Source: Echiichthys vipera
Taxonomy: Eukaryota; Chordata; Actinopteri; Perciformes; Trachinidae
NCBI GenBank assembly: GCA_963691815.1
Contig: OY829657.1
Span: 20,950,796-21,014,795, forward strand
DNA: 64,000 bases
Direction: 5' to 3'
The notes below the pieces were generated by a model. It did not search any database. It was not told where the DNA came from and worked only from the letters and a program-made list of their open reading frames with translations. Below, in pieces: positions 58,042 to 64,000 of this stretch. The position numbers were made by a program, and so were the translations under genes. Position 1 is the first letter of the stretch, and each line of letters opens with the position of its first letter.

Positions 58042-58093
58042 AGTTCACAGGCACAAGCTTACTTTGGAGCTGGAACTAAACTCACCGTTTTAG
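58042..58093 (+). other. TRBJ: TCR-beta joining segment J12
   Basis: Reads QAQAYFGAGTKLTVL, donor GTAAGA. Two heptamers are possible: CACTGTG 58035-58041 (used here) and CTCTGTG 58025-58031. Neither has a convincing nonamer 12 bp upstream, so the 5' limit is uncertain. Confidence 0.82.
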
Positions 58094-58399
58094 GTAAGAC
58101 ATTAAAAAATATTCAGAATATATCAACACAAAGTATCAACAGATATCTTAGAACGTGCTATCAAATTAGGACTGCTACCAGTTGTGTTGTTTATAATCGT
58201 ATTCTCTTTAATCGACCTTAAATCAGCAGTTTAAAATGGTCAAGAAGAGATTTAATAGGTAAAGGCGTTTCTTCAAATGTTTTGTGTGCACAGTTAACTG
58301 TTTATGTATTAAAAAAAAGAAGAAGAAGAGCACAAAGACAGTCTGCAGCGTTCAGTGCTGAAAGGTTCAACAGTTTTTCTGTAGCCTCGTATCAGTGTG

Positions 58400-58451
58400 A
58401 ACAACTACGAGCCTGCTTACTTTGGCAGTGGCACCAGACTGACAGTGTTGG
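58400..58451 (+). other. TRBJ: TCR-beta joining segment J13
   Basis: Reads NNYEPAYFGSGTRLTVL, donor GTAAGA. Heptamer CAGTGTG 58393-58399, nonamer AGTTTTTCT 58372-58380. FGSGTR type. Confidence 0.9.
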
Positions 58452-58866
58452 GTAAGAAAAGGACTGAAATCAGGGCCATAAATGTTTGTTTCTGAGCTTC
58501 ATTGAACCCAAATAAGCTGAATTATTACTGAGTAAATTTGTTAATGTTGTAATTAAATGATTGCTGTGTTGGTTTGTTGCCAAAGTAATGTGAAAATGTC
58601 ACATTTATACTGACACCCGACTTAATCAACTACTGTTATAGTGAATTCATCATCTGTGTTATTTGAAAAATGTTTCTTTATTCACATTAGATAAAAGAGA
58701 AGAAAAAAAAGCATCTTAAAGTCAACATAACTGAGCGATAAATGTTATTGTGATTGTACTGTAGATGGACTGGTTGGTAACATGAAAAACTCAGTTAAAG
58801 TTAAATAAACAAGCTAGGCTTAGTCAGCCAATGCAGTCAGTTATTTACATGAGTCAGTTTTGTGCT

Positions 58867-58917
58867 CCGACACTTCTCCTGCTGAGGTTGGAGAGGGAAC
58901 CAGGCTGACAGTTCTTG
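58867..58917 (+). other. TRBJ: TCR-beta joining segment J14, Phe of FGXG replaced by Val
   Basis: The frame SDTSPAEVGEGTRLTVL ends at donor GTGAGA in phase 1 as in the other J segments, but GTT (Val) stands where TTT/TTC (Phe) is expected. Upstream, TTTTGTG (58858-58864) is the only heptamer-like sequence and no good nonamer is 12 bp before it. It is the J nearest to C-beta and probably a decaying or poorly used segment. The start is approximate. Confidence 0.65.
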
Positions 58918-59101
58918 GTGAGAAAACTTATAGAAAAAAACATTCAATCTGAAGAAAATTATTATTATTTGCTTTGATACGAGTAGAAAAACTTGTGACA
59001 AGCATGATGTTTTTGTTCTTTCATGAAATAGTTTCACTGTGGATCTTCAGCTTTTTTGACAGTGCAGCTTTAACTTAGTGATTTATCCTTTGTCCTCACA
59101 G

Positions 59102-59939
59102 AACCAGGTATTAATATCACCCCACCAACAGTCAAAGTGTTTCGACCTTCAGCAAAGGAGTGTCGAAACCAGAAAGACGATGCAAAGAAGAAGACCATTG
59201 TTTGTGTGGCCAGGGGATTCTACCCAGACCATGTCAGTGTTTTCTGGAAGATCGACGGGGAGAATGTCACCGATGGTGTGGCGACAGACAACGCTGCCCT
59301 GCGGGAAGACGAGTATTACAGAATCACCAGCAGGCTGAGGGTCCCTATCGCAGACTGGAACACACCTGACAAAGAATTCACCTGCGTTGTCAGCTTCTTT
59401 GATGGATCACAAACCACCTTACATGAAGACTCAGTTTTGGGTGTTAAAGGTATGTTTTTTTGGGAATTGATCTCATAAGAATCATTTTATTACGGGGGAA
59501 ATCATCTGTCCTCGTCTAATATTTCTTATTTTTCTATCAGCTAAAGGAGAAGGAACCATGACAAGAGGTAAACCTATTCTTCTGTGGTACTGTACACCTC
59601 GATGCATCAATTTAAAGACCGTTTAGTGTCCTGTTTGGTCTCCACAAAGTGCACTGGATGCTTCCTCTTCATGAAACTGTTTGAACTTTCTGCAGAGAAA
59701 TATCTGATGATGACACAGACGGCCAAATTCTCCTACAGTGTGTTCATCATCAAGAGCAGCATCTACGGAGCCTGTGTGGCATTTGTGGTGTGGAGGCTTC
59801 AGGTTTGTCCGACATGATCTCCTTTTATCTAACACTTCTTTTTTTATTTGTGCACTCGACATAAAACCTGACTCTGTACATTTTAACTTTGTGTCCTTTC
59901 TGTGTGCTGCAGAGATCATCTCGAAAGCAGAACAACTGA
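59102..59939 (+). CDS. TRBC: TCR-beta constant region (C-beta), complete, four exons
   Basis: Exon 1 (59102-59449) is the Ig-like C domain: EPGINITPPTVKVFRPSAKE, Cys in IVCVARGFYPDHVSVFW, then DNAALREDEYYRITSRLRV and FTCVVSFFDG. Exon 2 (59541-59567) adds only AKGEGTMTR, the connecting peptide. Exon 3 (59696-59802) holds EKYLMMTQTAKFSYSVF and a membrane helix with the conserved Lys (IIKSSIYGACVAFVVW). Exon 4 (59913-59939) adds RSSRKQNN and TGA. Phases are 1-1-1-0 and match the J donors. YRITSRLRV and GFYPDHV are hallmarks of C-beta. The short FG loop and the lack of a Cys in the connecting peptide differ from mammals. It pairs with TCR alpha and CD3 on T cells. Only one C gene lies in the window. 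Confidence 0.95.
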
Positions 59940-60479
59940 ACTGAGCCGAACCATCTTCATCTTGGTTTCTGTAAATACAATTTGTAGCTTTTTTTGTTGA
60001 AGCATATGTGCATTCATATTCACGCAACATATTCCTATTACGGCATGAAAGCTATAAGTGGCCATTTTGGTTTGTTGTGAACTCTTTGTTGTGTAATTTT
60101 AGTGTCTGCTAAAAGACAAAGAAGAAAAAGAAGAGACAAAGAATTGACTTTGATAATCTCTCCTAAAAATGATAACCAAGTGTATATTTTCAGTCTAAAT
60201 GCAAATAAGCAAGGATTAAGTGGCTATATTAAATATGCAGTTAGGATACCATCTCCTCTCAGAGCGCTCACTTCTCATCTGACACTGAACATCACTTTTC
60301 CACAGATAGTGAGAGGTATTTTTAGCTTCGCGCCTATCTGCCTCTTTTCTGAGAATTCACTGAGTTCTCACCTACGTGATGTTGAAACATCTCAGCTCAG
60401 GGAAACTTGCTGTCATTTGAGATGCGCTGAGCTCCTTTAGTTCAAACAGTGTCAGTAGGAAAGTAAATGTAAGAGTGAG

Positions 60480-60665
60480 AGTCGACCACACAACAACAGG
60501 AAGTCAACGTTCTCCTGTGTGTGCAGACGAAGGTCAGAGCAGTTGATGTTTGCGTTGAAACTCTGCAGAGGAGAGGATGTGGTCACAGAGCAGCCTGCAC
60601 ATCCTTCTCTGTGCTGAGAAATGACGATGGTGCGACCTTCCTCTTCACCACAACCTGCGGCTCAC
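60480..60665 (+). promoter_or_regulatory. Candidate TCR-beta enhancer (ETS/RUNX/CRE-like cluster)
   Basis: Within 190 bp there are GACCACA (RUNX, 60484-60490), ACAGGAAGT (ETS, 60496-60504) and AGGATGTGGTC (60574-60584). The last fits the cooperative ETS-RUNX composite known from TCR enhancers. There are also ACATCCTTC (reverse ETS), TGACGATG (CRE-like, about 60622) and ACCACA (RUNX, 60647-60652). The cluster starts about 540 bp after the C-beta stop. Mammalian E-beta also lies 3' of C-beta and works through ETS and RUNX (known). Enhancer activity here is inference. Confidence 0.6.
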
Positions 60666-60907
60666 AGAGTGCACCTGCATCTCTGCACCAACACGCCCAC
60701 GCTGCACTGCACTGCACGTCTCTGAGCAAACAGCTGGGAGAGAAACGTCCATTTCTGTGTCAACTGAAGCTACAGAATGAGCATAAATGTGTGTTATACC
60801 TCACACATCAGCTGTTTACTGTCATCTGATGCACAAATGTGAATTTGAATGTTTTTATGTTGCAGTAGATAGAGAGATGTAAACTATCACCAGTAATTAA
60901 AAAAGAA

Positions 60908-60913
60908 AATAAA
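60908..60913 (+). terminator. Possible C-beta poly(A) signal
   Basis: AATAAA, the first canonical signal I find after the C-beta stop, about 970 bases downstream. If used, the 3' UTR would span the enhancer-like cluster. A non-canonical signal nearer the stop is equally possible. Confidence 0.35.
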
Positions 60914-61762
60914 TGAAAAAACTGTGTTTCATTTTAATCTCCGTTATAAATCATCTTCCTGTGAATTACTTGTATACAGTAAGAAATTATACAACAATAT
61001 TTGAAGCATATCATAGCCATTTACTAAACATAGCTGTTCATCATTAGATGGTTTTATGAGTAGAGACCCCAATGGGGCGTAAATGGACGAAGAACACGTT
61101 CTCCTTTCGCATTTGTTAATTTGAAAAACATGTTTGTGCTTAATCAAGTCGCATAAACAGGAAACAACGTCTGAGACCGCAACAGAAACATCTGTGAGCT
61201 AGAAAATATGTGCATCTCCTCCTCCAGACCCTAAACTGTACAGGTTCTCTAGTTAGGGAATATTTTTCACTCTCTCTCTCTGCATTATTTAACATCTGCA
61301 CATGTCAAGAATATCTCTTTATTGGTTCATAATTAAAAATTATAGTAAATGCAGAATGAAAATGGTTGGTTCCTTTTCAGTAAATCACATTTCACAATGT
61401 AAACTAAGTGAGCAATCTGAGACTCAGTGAAAGGGTTATTGATGATTTATTGGACTTAAACTAGACTGCTGAGCTCTTTTTTGCAAATATATAATACAAC
61501 AAAACAGGAGCAGATTAGACTAAAATAACATAAACAGACCAAGCATACTTATGAAACAGGGAAATTATAAATAAGGGTTTAATCTAAATCTGCTTCAAAT
61601 AAACCTCTCAGGAGGCTGCACACAGATGTATAATAGCTTGTTCTCTGACCTAAAACAAAGAAAAAGTGTTCAAGACAGTCTTTACTAATGTCGAAGAGTG
61701 CTTGAAGAACTTCTACAATCTCATTAAAAATGTTTTCCACTCACTTGGTGTTTTTTTTCCAT
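60914..61762. other. Downstream of C-beta, no gene seen
   Basis: AT-rich, non-coding. No second D-J-C cluster begins here. Confidence 0.5.
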
Positions 61763-61860
61763 GAGTCCATAAAGAGAAACTTATATTTGTGTTAAACTGC
61801 AGGTTAGTACCCAACAGGGCCGACAGCTATTTCAGTTTAAATAAGCATTAACACTAAGTA
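61763..61860. repeat. Direct repeat, copy 1 (copy 2 at 62292-62390)
   Basis: About 98 bases starting GAGTCCATAAAGAGAAAC and ending AACACTAAGTA recur at 62292-62390 with about one difference (TTGTG/CTGTG), so the duplication is very recent or an assembly artefact. Confidence 0.85.
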
Positions 61861-61966
61861 CTAAACTACAGGCTACAGTTAAAAGGTGGAGTCGGTGATT
61901 GTGGAGAAATATTGTTGATATTTGTACACAACACCCAGAATTTCTTACCACAAAAAGTTGTGGTGA

Positions 61967-62290
61967 TCAAATGTTTTCTAACTTGCAATGAAAAACATGA
62001 TTTATTTCTAAAAAATATATATATATATTCAGTGACGAGTGGCGGTTAAGAGTTTGTTGTGTTGGGAGTACAGGAAGGTGTAGCGTAGTTTTCAATTGAT
62101 CCAATTTAAATTTTATTTGCAATGCCAAATCATAACAAAAGTCATCTCAGGACACTTTACAGAGTAGGTAAAGACCACACTCTATGACTTATTTATGATT
62201 TACAGAGACCCAACAATTCCTCTGTAGAGTACGGTGGCAACGAAAACCTTCCCTATAAAAGACAGGAATGTCGGACAGACCCAGCTCTGT
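61967..62290. repeat. Dispersed teleost repeat, copy 1
   Basis: It contains GTGGTGATCAAATGTTTTC, TTCAGTGACGAGTGGCGGTT, AAATCATAACAAAAGTCATC, AGGACACTTTACAGAGTAGG and CAGAGACCCAACAATTCC. The second half resembles a widespread fish repeat. Nearly the whole stretch recurs at 63304-63640. Confidence 0.75.
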
Positions 62291-62390
62291 TGAGTCCATA
62301 AAGAGAAACTTATATCTGTGTTAAACTGCAGGTTAGTACCCAACAGGGCCGACAGCTATTTCAGTTTAAATAAGCATTAACACTAAGTAC

Positions 62391-63303
62391 CCAGAATTTC
62401 TCTTTCTAATATGGTCAATATGTAGATCAACAGCCTGTACAGAGTTCTCTGGTTAAGACTTCTTAACCAGAGTTAAGAAGCCAAATGTTTATTTTTTACA
62501 AAAAGGCATTCACCCACCCAGAAACAACAAATAATGGAGGGTTATTTGCAATAAGTATTTATAAATGAGAATAAACAACAGGAATTGAGTCAAACTGATC
62601 GTTAAAAAACAACTGAAAAAGAAACAAACACTATAAAAAAAGGCATCAATCAGTCAACATCCTTTATTTAACTTGGTTAAAGAATTCATGGAGATTTAAA
62701 ACTTCTTTTCCAAGAGTGAGCTGGCCAAGACGGCAGCACAGAAGTAGAAAGGTTACACCAAACACACAAGGCGTCAAATCTACATCTCACACACTACAGG
62801 AGAACAAGACTCAGGATTACATGATTACACGGTGCAATGACAAGATCCAAGTGAGCTTATTTCTCTGTCTTTTATAATTGACTGGAGTTCCCCAGAGCTC
62901 AGAGATGAGTCAATATCAAGTCCTTCTGCACATCGTTCCAGGTAAATGTTGCAGAAAATTTCAAAGCCTTTTTGCCCAGTTCAGTTTTGACTCTCGGGCC
63001 CTGCATCTGTATGGTGTCCTGAGAACGCGGGCCATATCAGCTGAGGTTTCTACACATGTACACACAAATATGTGCGCAGAAGTCCAAGAATAGATTTATA
63101 AATCAAAGTCAGCCAGTAAGAGAGTCTAAGGACCTACAAATATGGACAATGTGTGATGGCAACAAGGAGCAGTGATGTACACATGTTGCTGCAGCCTGTA
63201 ATAAAATGCACAGCACAGTGGTATACAGTATCCAATTTCTTTAGAAACTGATCAGGAGCGTTCACAGAAAGCAGGCCTCCATAGTCCAACAAGGGTGAAA
63301 AAG
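62391..63303. other. Sequence between the two repeat copies, no gene seen
   Basis: Non-coding. The 71-codon frame at 62878-63093 has no recognisable content. Confidence 0.5.
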
Positions 63304-63640
63304 CTGTGGTGATCAAATGTTTTCTAACTTGCAATGAAAAACATGATTTATTTCTAAAAAAAATATATTTATATATATTCAGTGACGAGTGGCGGTTGAG
63401 AGTTTGTTGTGTTGGGAGTACAGGAAGGTGTAGCGTAGTGTTCACTTGATTCAATTCAATGTTATTTACAGTGCCAAATCATAACAAACGTTATCATAGG
63501 ACACTTTACAGAGTAGGTAAAGACCACACTCTATGACTTATTTATGATAAACATAGACCCAACAAGTCCCCCATAGAGTACGGTGGCAACGAAAACCTTC
63601 ACTATAACAGACAGGAACGTCAGACAGACCCAGCTCTGTG
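63304..63640. repeat. Dispersed teleost repeat, copy 2
   Basis: Same order of motifs as the copy at 61967-62290 with a small number of differences, about 1.34 kb away in the same orientation. Confidence 0.75.
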
Positions 63641-63664
63641 GAGGACGGACATCCGTCTGCACCG

Positions 63665-63760
63665 GTTGGAGAGGAAGAAAAGGAGAGAGAAAGAGAGAAA
63701 CACGGACAGATGGACAGAGAGAGACAAGGACAGACACAAAGACAGAGACAGACAGACTTC
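63665..63760. repeat. Purine-rich GA/CAGA simple repeat
   Basis: GAGAGAAAGAGAGAAAC and repeated ACAGAGAC/GGACAGA units, directly after repeat copy 2. It gives rise to several spurious open frames. Confidence 0.8.
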
Positions 63761-64000
63761 CAGAGATGCAAGCAACCAAAGAGTAACAGTAACTATAATA
63801 ATATCTATAGTAATGTGAATATGACTTGTGATGTTATGGCAGTTAATACAGCAGAATAGTAGAAACAAGCACAGCGTAGTGTTATCTAAAAGAACATCCA
63901 GACTGAATGTTTGAGTGATTTCAACAATGTGGATGAGTCAAGTCCCCTCTCGTGAGATTTCAGAGCGATTCCATGAGACTTGGTTAGACACAATAAAAAA

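Noticed and set aside
60102..60440. 112-codon forward frame starting with a Lys/Arg-rich stretch
   Set aside because: No recognisable family and no splice context; lies in probable 3' flank or UTR of C-beta.
60521..60829. 102-codon forward frame downstream of C-beta
   Set aside because: Cys/His-rich with no domain. The same stretch reads better as a transcription-factor site cluster.

Overview
The window is vertebrate nuclear DNA, almost certainly from a ray-finned (percomorph-type) fish. Genes are split by GT-AG introns. A tRNA-derived SINE, CA/TG microsatellites and several repeat families that look like common teleost dispersed repeats are present. The antigen-receptor gene structure is that of a jawed vertebrate. 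All recognised genes lie on the + strand. Every call is from reading the sequence; no database search was possible.

Layout. (1) 1-3405: the last exons of smoc1, encoding its C-terminal calcium-binding domain. (2) 3406-20791: about 17 kb without a gene I can support. It holds a SINE, microsatellites, dispersed repeats, a perfect palindrome, two hairpins and an 852-bp element with 14-bp terminal inverted repeats. (3) 20792-26212: a complete ten-exon class I-like GLUT (SLC2A) sugar transporter of 483 residues. (4) 27.6-53.1 kb: an array of 20 T-cell receptor beta variable segments, named V1-V20 here in map order. Fourteen look usable (V2-V6, V8-V11, V15-V19) and six are broken (V1, V7, V12, V13, V14, V20). 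Two extra orphan V promoter/leader relics are present. (5) 55151-55229: one D-beta segment with a 12-RSS and a 23-RSS. (6) 55572-58917: 14 J segments. (7) 59102-59939: one C-beta gene of four exons. (8) About 0.55 kb beyond C-beta, an ETS/RUNX/CRE-like motif cluster that resembles a T-cell enhancer. (9) 61-64 kb: dispersed repeats with a recent duplication.

How the parts work together. Regions 4-8 form what looks like a compact V(n)-D(1)-J(14)-C(1) TCR-beta locus. Usable V segments end in a 23-bp-type recombination signal (22 bp in V7-V10). D carries a 12-RSS upstream and a 23-RSS downstream, and J segments carry 12-RSSs, so the 12/23 rule permits D-to-J and then V-to-DJ joining. Each J ends in a phase-1 splice donor matching the phase-1 acceptor of C-beta exon 1. 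V promoters with RUNX, E-box or CRE-like motifs and the motif cluster downstream of C-beta are the likely control elements. The D core equals the human TRBD1 core as I remember it, and V19 carries a textbook mammalian V-beta promoter motif. The J cluster has grown by tandem duplication of a two-J cassette. The locus lies beside smoc1 and slc2a rather than beside the trypsinogen/EPHB6 genes that flank mammalian TRB.
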